In this document: piece by piece, positions 23,583 to 34,255 of the stretch
How the letters are laid out: each line of letters opens with the position of its first letter
How positions within the stretch are numbered: the stretch's first letter is position 1
Source of the DNA: Adineta steineri
Lineage: Eukaryota; Rotifera; Eurotatoria; Adinetida; Adinetidae
DNA: 64,000 nt
Direction of reading: 5' to 3'
NCBI GenBank assembly: GCA_905250115.1
Contig: CAJNOI010000050.1
Location: 248,706-312,705 of the forward strand
Made by a program: the position numbers and the translations under genes
The notes under the pieces: model-generated
What the model was told of the DNA's origin: nothing
Databases searched by the model: none
Seen by the model: only the letters and a program-made list of their open reading frames with translations

Positions 23583-24678
23583 TCAAGCAAATTTACAGCA
23601 ATCTCCCGATGAAGTTCTGTCATCGTCATCATCATTTTGTATCGATGATGCTGATGGTTGAGCTGAAAGTTGAATGGATGATGTACGTCGTACTGAATCT
23701 TTATTATTTAATGTTTGTTCATGAACAAGATTGGTTTCTTTAATATGTTGTAATAATGCATTATTTTGTAAAATACGTAGTATTAATTGTTTAAACATCG
23801 ATTGTATGTTATCACCACGTAATGCTGATATATGATAAATTGGCATATTATGTGTTGATGCAAAATGTTCGGCACGTTGAAAAAAAATTCGTCGATATTT
23901 TGCATCACAATTTGCTTCAAATAGATCAATTTTATTACAAACAAGTATAGCTTCAACATATTCTTTTCCTTTTATTTGTAATTGTTTATACCAATAAAGT
24001 TCAGTACGTTCAAGTGAATCAATTTCTGTTGAATCTGATAATAAAAGTGCACCATGACAATTACGAAAATGATTATCACAACATGATTCATATCGTTCCA
24101 TTCCGGGTATATCAGAAAGTTGAATAATCATAACATATTTATTTTCAAATAATTGATCCAAATAAAAAAAAACAAGATCAGGTCCCACTGTTGCTGAAGT
24201 ATTTAAATGTACAAAGGATGATTGAACACCATATTGAAGATAACGAGCAAGTGTTGTTTTACCTACATTCGACCCACCAAGAAGACTAAGACGAATTTTT
24301 AATGTTGGTTTATTATTCCATTCTGATGGTATACGACCAGAACGAATATTAAACGAAAGAAATCTATTTGCTAAAGAAAGTGTCTCTAGTTGAGCATTAT
24401 ATTCTTCAATAGCACTTTTTAAATTATAATTATGTACAAAACGACGATCACGTAAAGGTTTATTTGTCATTGGAGATGAATTATGATCACGTAACCAACG
24501 TTGTAAAGCATATAATTCATATGAACGACCCTAGGAATTTGATTAAATAAATTAAGTTTTACTTTTTTTAAATTAAAAAACTTACGTCTTCAATAAGTAA
24601 CACAGGATTTTGCATAATTTCTCGGGTTATTGGACAAAGAAAATCACGGGGTGGTGGTGAAATTTGTTGGTTGGTCAT
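23583..24678 (-). CDS. U-box / Rab-like GTPase fusion protein with CaaX end
   Basis: Exons 24586-24678 and 23583-24530 give 346 aa. Residues ~10-80 are a U-box: PPRDFLCPITREIMQNPVLL, then GRSYELYALQRWL and PLRDRRFVHNYNLKSAI, matching the E2-binding fold of U-box E3 ubiquitin ligases. Residues ~107-290 are a small GTPase: P-loop GGSNVGKT (116-123), switch-I-like TVGPD, G3 DIPGMERY (171-178), NKID (230-233) and SAL (266-268). The usual DxxGQ has Met in place of the catalytic Gln, so intrinsic hydrolysis may be slow. The tail has an acidic DDDDD run and ends CCKFA, whose last four residues fit a CaaX prenylation box. It is probably a membrane-attached, GTP-switched ubiquitin ligase. The intron falls inside the U-box, so the fusion is not an artefact of joining neighbouring genes. 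Confidence 0.75.
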
Positions 24679-25282
24679 TGTATTCTTCTTAATGATTGTG
24701 TCTAAAACGAAAGAATATAGAAGCTATAAGGTACTTGATCGTTCGACACTCGACTATAGACATGTTGTATTGTCATTCTTTTCACTTTTTTTTTTCTCTT
24801 CTTACTTCTCGTTTTTGAAAGAGCAGTAAGAACGAAAGAAAAAATATTATAGAACAGTATGAGTATACGAGAAAATGTTATAAACGGAATTTTATTCTGT
24901 ATGATTGTATTCAATGTTGTCTTATACTTCTTCGTTCTCTTTTCCTCTCTCTCTCTCTCTTGTCTCTCAACAGTAGGGGGAATATAACCGAAGGCTCAAT
25001 ATGAAGCAGGAGAGGACAAAAAAAAAATGACGCAATTTTTCAAAATTTCCTACATTTTATATTCATTCTTTCTATTTTCATCATATGATTATGTTACTGA
25101 TGATCATGATAATACGCATTCGAAAATGTGAGAGTAGGTTGAAGATCGAACAGAATACATAGAAATGCAGACATAAACTCATATACATTTCAATAAACAT
25201 TTAACGTCATTATATGTATAACGAACGCAAATGCACGAGTTTCTTGCAAAAAAGAATGTGAATTCAGCAGCGATAGAATCAC
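24679..25282. other. Intergenic
   Basis: Upstream region of the U-box/GTPase gene, with an acceptor-like TTTCGTTTTAG about 23 nt before its ATG (near 24702), a (CT)n run near 24948 and AT-rich DNA. No gene seen. Confidence 0.4.
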
Positions 25283-27550
25283 TTACGTCGATTTAGTCGA
25301 AGAACAAATCGTCATCTGACAAAATCTAGGACATAAATAACGAACATAATCACTTTTACATTCATGATCAAGTACGAAATCACAAATATGTGCTGGTTCT
25401 TGATTACAATGTACTAGAAGAAGAAAAAAAATATCAAATATACCTTTTTTTTTGTTTTATTATCAATTAAATATGTGTACCTATTTCACAATGATTTCCA
25501 CTATATGAAGGTAAACAAATACATAAACAATCGGAATTTAAACGTCCACCATGTTGACATTGTTTTTTATTACAATAGTCATAAAAATGTTCGAGATGAT
25601 TATTTATTTTTGATTTTAATTCTATTCGTTTCTTCTTATTCTTCTTTTTATTCTTAATTGGTAATGAAGTTTTATTGATAAATGCTTGTCGACTTTGTAA
25701 TATACTTTGATTTTGTTTTGCTAAATGTAACATCCAAGAAAATGGTGGCATTGCTAATGTTGGTATTGGTTTAGTTAAACCGGATAATTGCTCTTTTATA
25801 TCATGATTAGAAAAATAAAATGGATTAATTGGTAGAGTATTATTAGTTACAGTTTCAATAGTTGATGCTGTTGGAAAAGTAAAATAATCATTCATATTGA
25901 AATCAATTTCAGAATTTGAATCTGTAATGATTGGTATTGAACTTGTATTAAATATAGCCCATTCATCATCGTTTTCATCTAGTTGAGTTAATTTATTAGT
26001 TGATGGAACGATTGTAACAGTATTTGATGGTAAAGTTGTTGTTGCTGTTAAATGAGATAGGTTGGGTTCAATGAATGGTGTTAATGATGCTTCATTTACA
26101 TCCCACCAGTTAAACTGAGAATCTTGTTGAGCAACTGCTGCACCACCAGCTATAGTACTACTTGCAGAAAATCCATTAAGTAAATCAAAATGTTCAATAG
26201 GTTGAAGTGGAATGGTTGTTGATTCATATATAATCTCTAGATCATCATCATCTGGTAGTTCAGTTGAAAAAGGTATAGATATACTATTATCAATTGAAAT
26301 CGTTGATGTTGTTGTAGGATCAACAATAACAAAATCTAAATCAGGATCATCCCATATAACATCATCACTATCATCAATATTAATAGTTGTACGAATTGGA
26401 AAAGTATCAGTGATAGTTTGCATATTCATTGGAGTTGTTGTTGTCAAAATATCATCAATAGATTGAGATGGCGGAAATGTTAGAACAGCTGGTAATTTAT
26501 TGTGAAAAATACCTATGTTAGATTATCAAATTAGTTTTTATAGGTTTTAGAAAAACAAAATACAAACCCATGATAAAGTCAAAACTGATTCCGTTACATC
26601 TAAAATAATAAAAAGAATTAATTAATAAAAAAAAACTAATTTTTTTATACAAAGATTCTTGACAGAAGAATGCATCTGTACCAAGTAATTTGTGAAGACC
26701 ACTTTTAGCATGTACTTGTGGCCAAGATATTGAACAATCTCGTGTGATTACTATAATTTAAAAGAAAAAGATATTGGATTTACGAAAACATTTTTTCATA
26801 TGTATACAATTATGATCATTTGGATTTCGAAAGATAATACAACTTGCTGTACATGGACGAATATATTTTGATACATAAAGTGGATCTAGATATTCGCCAC
26901 AACCAGTTAAACGAGCTGTACATGAATAACATTGCCGTAATTGATGAGATATAGTGTTGATAGATGGTAAATGTTGATCTAAGTATATAAAACAAAAGAA
27001 ACAGTTTACATTCATTCACTAATCCATTATTGAATATAAATAATGAGACTGTAAACTTACCAGTTTGTACAATTGGAAGAGTATTTCCTGCTAGAATAAA
27101 TAATTGTTGAGGATTCAATGTTTGTTGAGAAGATGGAATAATTTCATTATTGATTGGTTCTACTTTTGTTAATGCTTTTTCTGGTTGATCGAATGTACCA
27201 TTATTACATAGATAAGTATCACAAAAATATGCTTGTATACCGGGACTTAATTCATGCCATCCAGTTGATTTTGATGTCATATGACCATATGTCCATGAAC
27301 ATCCACGTATTGTTCCAGTATTTTCATTTCGAAATAAAACACATTGACCATTACATGGTTCAGTATAATATTGAAGAATAGTATTATAAAGAGGTGAATC
27401 AGGTTGTGTATTACCAGCACATTCAGCAAGTGTATTTTGTGAACATAGATAACAACGACCAGCAACCGCGTCAACAAAAATTGATGATCGTGTTATCAAG
27501 GAAATGATGCAAAAAAGAAAAATTAATAAACGTAGTTCAGTCACAATCAT
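25283..27550 (-). CDS. Secreted multidomain protein: two Ly6-like, EGF-like and ShKT domains
   Basis: Exons 27061-27550, 26784-26978, 26651-26750, 26568-26599, 25481-26512 and 25283-25413 give 659 aa, all in phase. A signal peptide is followed by a first Ly6/UPAR-like Cys module (CYLCSQNTLAEC ... FCDTYLCNNGT) and a second one split over exons 2-4 (CYSCTARLTGC ... FFCQESLCNG); the CNN/CNG ends are typical of three-finger domains. Then comes ~250 residues of Thr/Asp/Ile-rich linker, an EGF-like module (CNKKQCQHGGRLNSDCLCIC) and a C-terminal ShKT module (CNQEPAHICDF ... YLCPRFCQMTIC). The ShKT fold is a structural domain here. The role is probably adhesion or matrix. The intron at 26751-26783 is only 33 nt and exon 4 only 32 nt. 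Confidence 0.65.
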
Positions 27551-28211
27551 TCTTATCGAATGATATATGCCTGCATCTAAAGTATACAAACGACATTTGT
27601 AATAAATATCTCATCAATAACGGATATATATCTCATAAATCAGCATAAACTCACGTATTTCGTTTTTTGTTCAACCTTCGCCAACATATTTTTAAAATGT
27701 CCGGCCTTGTCCTATTCGTATTCATATAAAAAATGATTGAATGTATTGTGACATATTCTCTTCTTTGGAACATATAAGCTTACGATCATTTACTAATTGT
27801 TGTTCAAAACGTGTTTAGATACTATAAAGTTGTAATCTATCACAAAAAAAGAAATGAACCATAAGCCTTTCTTATTTGTGTAAACGAGCGATCGAGACAT
27901 ATCACCTTTCAATTTAGTATCTCACGTATTTGGTCTCATTCATTGATTTAATCTATTAACAAACTATCGATAGAGGTCGCACAATGACAATCAACCTTAA
28001 CATTAATATTTTAATATAAAAATATTTTAATAAAACTTTTTATCGAAATTTTATGAAAAGAAATCAAACTATTTCATTTTTATTAATATTTTTATTTATT
28101 CGGCATTTTCCAAGTTATTGTGGCCTCTACATTGGAGAATCTCATGACTCGTGAAGAAACAATGAAGCACATATTTCATTTTATTGCCAACTTCCTAGCA
28201 GTACATTACAA
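27551..28211. other. Intergenic between divergent genes
   Basis: No feature beyond AT-rich promoter DNA; acceptor-like ATACTTTAG lies about 35 nt upstream of the Ly6 gene ATG. Confidence 0.4.
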
Positions 28212-30168
28212 ATGACGTCCGTACCAAGTGAAACAATTTGGTCATCCATGATTGCTGCTCGACAGCTTTCACTAAATTATTATACATTATCAACTTGTTT
28301 AACAGATCTTTTACATCGTTATATTGAAATTTCATCATCATCACAAAACAATAATGTATCATCATCGTTATTTCATAACCTTGATCGAACATTATTTTCT
28401 ACAACAACAAATCCATCTAAACTTTCTGATGAATATTCCAATATAATACACAATATATTAAAGTGAGTTCACTAAAATTAAGACTTAATTAAAGTAAACC
28501 TAAATTGAATTTTTCGGGTGACATTAATAAATTCTATCTTTTTATAATAAATAATTTATTTTTATTATTATAGGTTAGGCAGAGTCTCATCAAAAGATAA
28601 CGATGTGTGTAGCTTGACGTCGGATGGTGGCCATAAGCTTGAATAAAACAGGCTTCGAGCCCTATCTGATGACGCTCACATATTGTTGTCTTGCGTGTAC
28701 GGAATCCGGCTTTCGGGTAAAAAGCTGTTGAGTCTGTACCGCTGGTTAATTGGTAGTATTTATTGATTATTATTATTATTTTCATACATATATAACTAAT
28801 CTTTCAATTAATTATTGTAGACAAAATTCTTTACATACGAATATAATACAGAATGTTCGACGTCTTTTTCGTTTCGATTCTTTTCTTAAAGAGTTATTTA
28901 CAACCGAAGTTAACGAACATTGTCAATGTCAAGAATGTGATTGTACAATTTCGAATAGGTAAAATTAAACATTTTTTTCCTTCGAATAATAATTATATTC
29001 GAAATTTATTATTATTATTTTAGTATAACTGATGTTATTCATGATATTAAAGAAATACGAACCACATTATTGACTGAATCAAGTCAAACATCGTGTGCTT
29101 GTTTTCGATGTGGAGATCAAAATCAATCGAAAACATTAACATTTAAACAGTAAGTTTAATGAAAAAAGAAAAATAATTTATTTATTCTCTTTTTCTACTT
29201 TTAGATCTAGTCCATGTCTTGCTTTAACAGTAAATTGTTTAAATGTTAAACCAACTGATCAATTAACAAATATACAAGGTGTTGTATATGATTTAGTTTA
29301 TATTATTCAATTGGATTTAACATCAAGTTCAATAATCAATGTATATTTACGACAAGGTTTGTTTCTTTTCTCTTGAAATTATTTATTTTTAAATTCCTAA
29401 TTATTTTTAGATACGGAATTTCTTAAAGTTGATGGAATAGATACATCAAGTCGATTATCAACAATAAATAGTCAAGGAAAATTTCTTACACTTTGGCTTA
29501 GTAATCAATCAACATCAATAAAAGATGCTACTCAAATACCAACAACAACAACAACTTCAGATAATCATACATATTTATCTCCACCACATTCAGCATCATC
29601 AGCATCACAAATAATATCGAACTCACAAATAATCATTGATACATCAATTCCATATCAAAATACAAATACAATTAGTTTTGATGATACATCAATGCCATCG
29701 AATAGTGCAGATGAAGATTTTGATGAATTTTTTAAAGCATTTCCTGAACCAGCAGTTAATGAAGATATATCAACTTTAATTACAACAACAAATAATGATA
29801 ATGCTAGTGTTAGTGAAGATATATCAAATTCAACTACAACAACAACAACAAATAATGATAGTGTTAGTGATCTTTATCTGACATTACTTCATTCAACGCA
29901 TAAAGAATCTTCACCAATGAAATCACGTGCTGAACATGATCGTACAGTAAATGCCCTTGCATCAGATATTTTCTGGCCATTAATTATGGAACAAACACAA
30001 CGACGAAGTGAAAAGAAAACTTCATCATCAGCATCATCAACAGCAACTACAAAATCGATTGCATCCAATTCATCAACGACTAGTTCAACATTAGGAAGAA
30101 ATCGTTTAAATAAACAATTACCATCTATAACAAGATCACAGCGTAGTCATCCGTATAGAACATCATAA
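28212..30168 (+). CDS. Unassigned Cys-cluster protein
   Basis: Exons 28212-28462, 28821-28958, 29024-29149, 29205-29356 and 29411-30168 give 474 aa with consistent phases. The first 80 residues are helical. A Cys-rich centre follows (HCQCQECDC, later CACFRCG), then a beta-rich segment (LTVNCLNVKPTDQL ... IIQLDLTSSSIINVYL), and the last 200 residues are disordered Thr/Ser/Asn-rich with acidic patches. I do not recognise the family. There is no signal peptide or membrane segment, so it is likely intracellular and possibly zinc-binding through the Cys pairs. The first intron is long (358 nt) and carries a less AT-rich insertion at about 28574-28765. Confidence 0.6.
28574..28765. mobile_element. 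Possible short insertion with pol III box-like motifs in an intron
   Basis: This patch contrasts with the AT-rich intron around it. TAGCTTGACGTCGG is weakly A-box-like, and GGCTTCGAGCCCT 44 bases later resembles a B box (GGTTCRANYCC). TTTATT/ATTATT runs flank both sides. It could be a tRNA-related SINE; no second copy is seen in this window, so the call is tentative. Confidence 0.3.
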
Positions 30169-30373
30169 AACATTGCCTTATATTATATATTTTTTTGTAT
30201 TCTGTGTTTCTACTTGAAACAATTAAATCGTTTGTGTTAAAATAACGTTAGTTGTATGTTTATAAAGAAAAACAAAAACATGATTGATATTTGTTTACAA
30301 ACTAAGTTATAAATGCAATGTACTAAACAAAAATCAGGCCAAAAAAAAACCCCAAGGTTTGTGTTTTCAGATC

Positions 30374-32017
30374 ATGGCCAATGCCGATGAATTTTGTCAG
30401 TATGCACGATTAGGTCAAACATCTAAAATTCAAAAATCTTTACAAATACATAGTGAGTAATGACATGAGATACGTACTCATCAAATGTCTGACTATATGA
30501 TCGATATATAACTTATTCATAGATGTTGATATTAATGCATTAAATATCTATGGTGAATCAGCATTATCGACAGCTACGTATTATAATCAAGTACTTTCTG
30601 TTGAATGTCTCTTGGCAAATAAAGCCGATCCGAAATTGTAAGTTTTAATTATTATAAGTTTCCTTCATTTTTATAAGAATTTTTCTAGACGTCTTTCTGC
30701 TGGACATACAGCAATTCATATTGCATGTCGATTAGCAAATGTACCTATTTTACATTTATTATTATCCATAAGAAAAGATCTTGATTGTCAAGATGAAGAA
30801 CAACAACAACAAAAAAAAGAAGATAAACATCTATATGAATGTTTACGAATAAAAGATCATGCAAATTTAACACCAGTACATTGGGCAGCTACACAAGAAT
30901 CCGTAACAAAACGACAAAAAGTTTTTGCTTATCTAGATAAACGAATGCCGGGTGTACTTGATAGTCGATATGATCTTAACTGGTTTAGCTCATGGGCAAA
31001 AATACATCCATGGGTTATTGGACAAAAAACAACAAAGAATAATCAACAACTTGTACCAAAACTAACAAATACGGATAGAATTAATCGACAATATTGTGAT
31101 TCAGGTTCATCTTTACCATTAACAAATAATATGACTCCTATGAATGTTACTTCAAGAACATCATTAAATAATTATGAACGAACTATAAGACAACCACAAA
31201 CAGCAACTACAAGTGGATATTATGATGATATTTATGATAAAAATAAACATATATTATCTAATGTATATTATATTAGAATTCTATATATATTAATTTCGCT
31301 TTTTTTTGTATCTAAAATAGGTTGAACATCTTCCGCAAGTACCACCTTTGCCGATTACACCTATTACTAGCTGTATAGTAACTTCTACACATTCTATTTT
31401 AAAAAATAAGCATAAAACAAATGAACAACATTGTGAATCAGCAGTAAGATATATAAATATGAAAAGACGTATAATTTTTGTTTTCAAATTATTAATAGAA
31501 ATCATCTTCCGGAAATAACGATGCAACTGGTACTAATTCACAAAAAACACCCTATTCTCAACGACTTACTTCAATCATAAAACATTCTTTATCTCCTCTT
31601 ATTGATCGTTCTACTTTTCGTGCTGAACGAGCTCAAGTTATACCAACATTTCATTTTCCTCCTACACTTTCAACTATTGAAAATAAAACTGCTAAAGAAC
31701 ATGATTATGAAGATATGGTTACACCAATATCAAGTAAACGACCATCACATAATTTACTTCTAAATATTGTTCCATCATCAACAACTCCATCATCTGATCA
31801 TAGTAGTGGACGACAATCAAGAAGACCATTTGGTTCATTTGGTTTTGATACACATATTGATCCACGAATTATTAATGAAACAATAACACTTTCAACAATT
31901 GAATTACATACACCTAATGATGAATCATTATATGACGATGATGATATTGATTATCTATGCAAATCAGCTTCAACTTTAGATATTTCAACTCCCGGTGCTT
32001 ATACGTATAATATTTAG
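30374..32017 (+). CDS. Ankyrin-repeat protein
   Basis: Exons 30374-30452, 30523-30637, 30689-31262, 31321-31443 and 31499-32017 give 469 aa. Ankyrin repeats occupy the N-terminal third: VDINALNIYGESALSTATYY, then AGHTAIHIACRLANVPILHL, then LTPVHWAATQES. The remaining ~300 residues are low-complexity Ser/Thr/Asn-rich and probably disordered, ending TPGAYTYNI. A conserved-looking segment DLNWFSSWAKIHPWVIGQ follows the ankyrins. The role is a protein-interaction scaffold, partner unknown. An acceptor-like TGTTTTCAG ends three bases before the ATG. It is convergent with the small gene at 32145. Confidence 0.7.
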
Positions 32018-32102
32018 TATTATTTTCTTCTTAGATATATAAAGAACAACTAGTCAGATAGTTTTATGTATTGTATTTTTTTTATCAGATATAAACTATG
32101 AT

Positions 32103-32108
32103 AATAAA
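32103..32108 (+). terminator. Polyadenylation signal of the ankyrin gene
   Basis: AATAAA 86 nt after the stop and only 37 nt from the stop of the convergent small gene. Confidence 0.5.
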
Positions 32109-32144
32109 GCGTTTTTATATTAGAAAAATGAATCTGACATATTC

Positions 32145-32454
32145 TCAATGATGTCGCTGTCTTTTGTATGTTTGATATTCTAGTACAGTTGTCGCTATCG
32201 CTGTTGGTTCAAGGGCAACCGAAAATGGTTGATTAGTGACACTTGTTTTGAAACCAATTTTAAATGCTTTCCATGTTCCTTTTGCAAATTTCCATACTAC
32301 ACGTCGTATCTAAATAAAATCTATTCAAATTTACAATATAAAACTTATAAAAAAATCATACTTTTGAATGATTAGGTTCAGATTTATTTTCTATTAAATG
32401 TTCTTTATCATTCTCACTTTTTGCGACTCGAAATCGACGATGTATCTTCATCAT
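32145..32454 (-). CDS. Small basic protein of unknown function
   Basis: Exons 32362-32454 and 32145-32309 give 85 aa; the intron is a phase-0 GT-AG intron of 52 nt. The protein is basic (MMKIHRRFRVAKSEND; IRRVVWKFAKGTWKAFKIG; KRQRHH end) with no signal peptide, Cys motif or membrane segment. I do not recognise it. The clean splice, the reading frame through both exons and its compact placement between two genes support it as real, but it could be a lineage-specific gene or a 3' exon pair of another transcript. Confidence 0.5.
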
Positions 32455-32543
32455 ACAAGTATAATCGCGGTATGTCAATAAAAGTGTATCATGTGAGAAA
32501 AAAACACATTTATAATACAGAAAGGAGAAAAAAGAAAATTTAT

Positions 32544-34101
32544 TTATTTCAATGATGACGTATGATTATCAATCTCATGTATCTCAGCAAGATTATTTCG
32601 TATGAAATCAGGTACAATAGCTGAATATAAATGTGAATGTTTTGATAATTCATTATCATAAAAATTAAATAATGATGGTAAAATACGTTTATTTGGTAAG
32701 AAAATCGAACGTTGTTTTAATTCAATAAAAAATTCAGATGCAAGTGCATTTTGACATATTATACGTTCATTGGGTTTATATTTTAATAATTGTTCAAGTA
32801 GAATAAATGCTGATTCTTGTGTATGTTCAGGTAAATAACCACGTAATGTACGTGGTGTAAATGTAATTATAGTTAAATCAACTGAACCTGTATAACGTGA
32901 ATTCATTTCACGTAATTCATCACGTGTTGGAATTCCAATTATTTTTATTATTCGATACATTTGATCACTAGAATCAATCCCTCGAAATATAGCATAACCA
33001 TTTAAAAATTCAGCGAGACAACAACCAGCTGACCATATATCAACAGCTGTTGTATATTCAGTACAACCAAGTAATAATTCTGGAGCTCTAAATTTGTTTT
33101 AAAATATTCAACCATGGTGTGGAGGGGAAAGGTCAAAAAAACATCGAAAATCAATTTTTCACGGTTTTTATTTGTTTTTCCACAAAATGGATTTCTACGA
33201 GAAAGAGCTAAGCGAATCCTCGGACGAGCGGTACTTGTTTTTAACTTACCGATAATAACGAGTACATACCTAGAAGAGAAATAAATATAAAAGAAAAACT
33301 TTTTATTCATTTCATTTTTACATATGAAACAGATTTTTCATTTTTATTTAATTTTTTTGCACTTCCAAGATCACATATTTTTAATATTCCAGCTTCATAA
33401 TCAACAATCATATTCGCAGGTTTAACATCACGATGTGCCTATGAAATAAATATGAATTTAAATAAAAACAAATCTATTTATACAAATACCTACTTACAAC
33501 GCCTTGTGTATGTAAATATCCGAGACCTCGTAACATTTGATAGGAAAATAATTTTATATAAAATAATGGAAGTATTTTATGATTACGTCGATAATCTGAG
33601 ATTAAACGATGAGCACTCATTGGCATAAATTCCATAATCAAACATAACAGATCTTTTATTGATGAAGATGAATGAAAAAAATATTTTAATCGAACTATAT
33701 TCGGATGAATCATTGTTTTAAGCATATCTAATTCACGAGATTTAAATTTCTCTTCCATTTCAACTTCTTTTATTGCAACAATTTCTTGCGTAGTCAATAA
33801 TTTTGCTTTATAAACTTTCCTATTCGAAATTTATACCTTCAAAATAATTCTAATATACACAAAACATTCAATACCCAAAAGTTCCTTGACCAATTTTTTC
33901 TCGTTCACCAATATGTAATTCAATTGTATAATTCATTGAATTATTTCCGTTTCCTAATGTTGATATCGATAATGGTGTATCTACTTTATAAGCCATAACT
34001 TTAATTGGATATGTTCCACTCAATAAATCACTATTATTCTTTTCAATTACATCAGTACTCATATCTGTTTGTGACATCATTATTATTTCAATAACTATCA
34101 T
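32544..34101 (-). CDS. Divergent GSK3/shaggy-family protein kinase
   Basis: Exons 33875-34101, 33498-33819, 33322-33438, 33250-33269 and 32544-33087 give 409 aa. Visible kinase landmarks: Gly loop IGQGTFGKVYKA, VAIKEV (catalytic Lys), AHRDVKPANM (catalytic loop), then KICDLGSAKKL where GSK3 has CDFGSAKQL. The activation loop VSYVCTRYYRAPELLLG keeps the GSK3 regulatory Tyr and the phosphate-binding Arg. DIWSAGCCLAEFLNG and the GSK3-like IIGIPTRDELREMNSRYT follow. The DFG motif reads DLG and the activation-loop exon is a 20-nt microexon. It is likely an active but fast-evolving paralogue; Wnt or glycogen roles are not implied. Intron 33088-33249 is largely filled by a transposon-derived sequence. 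Confidence 0.8.
33129..33232. repeat. Copy of the internal part of the 2628-3221 element
   Basis: The reverse complement shares CTTTCTCGTA, GGAAAAACAA, ACCGTG and TTTTCGATGTTTTTTTGACC in the same order as 2749-2862, without visible terminal repeats. Confidence 0.6.
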
Positions 34102-34255
34102 GGTACAAAAGGAAATCGCTGCCGCATCTTTATTATTTTATTCAGATTAAATTTAACAAAAAAATAGAAGAAAATCAAATATATACGCGCTGAAATATTA
34201 TTATAACTAAGATCTATTCTATTGACTTTATAAATATGTACTGCGTTAAAACGAA

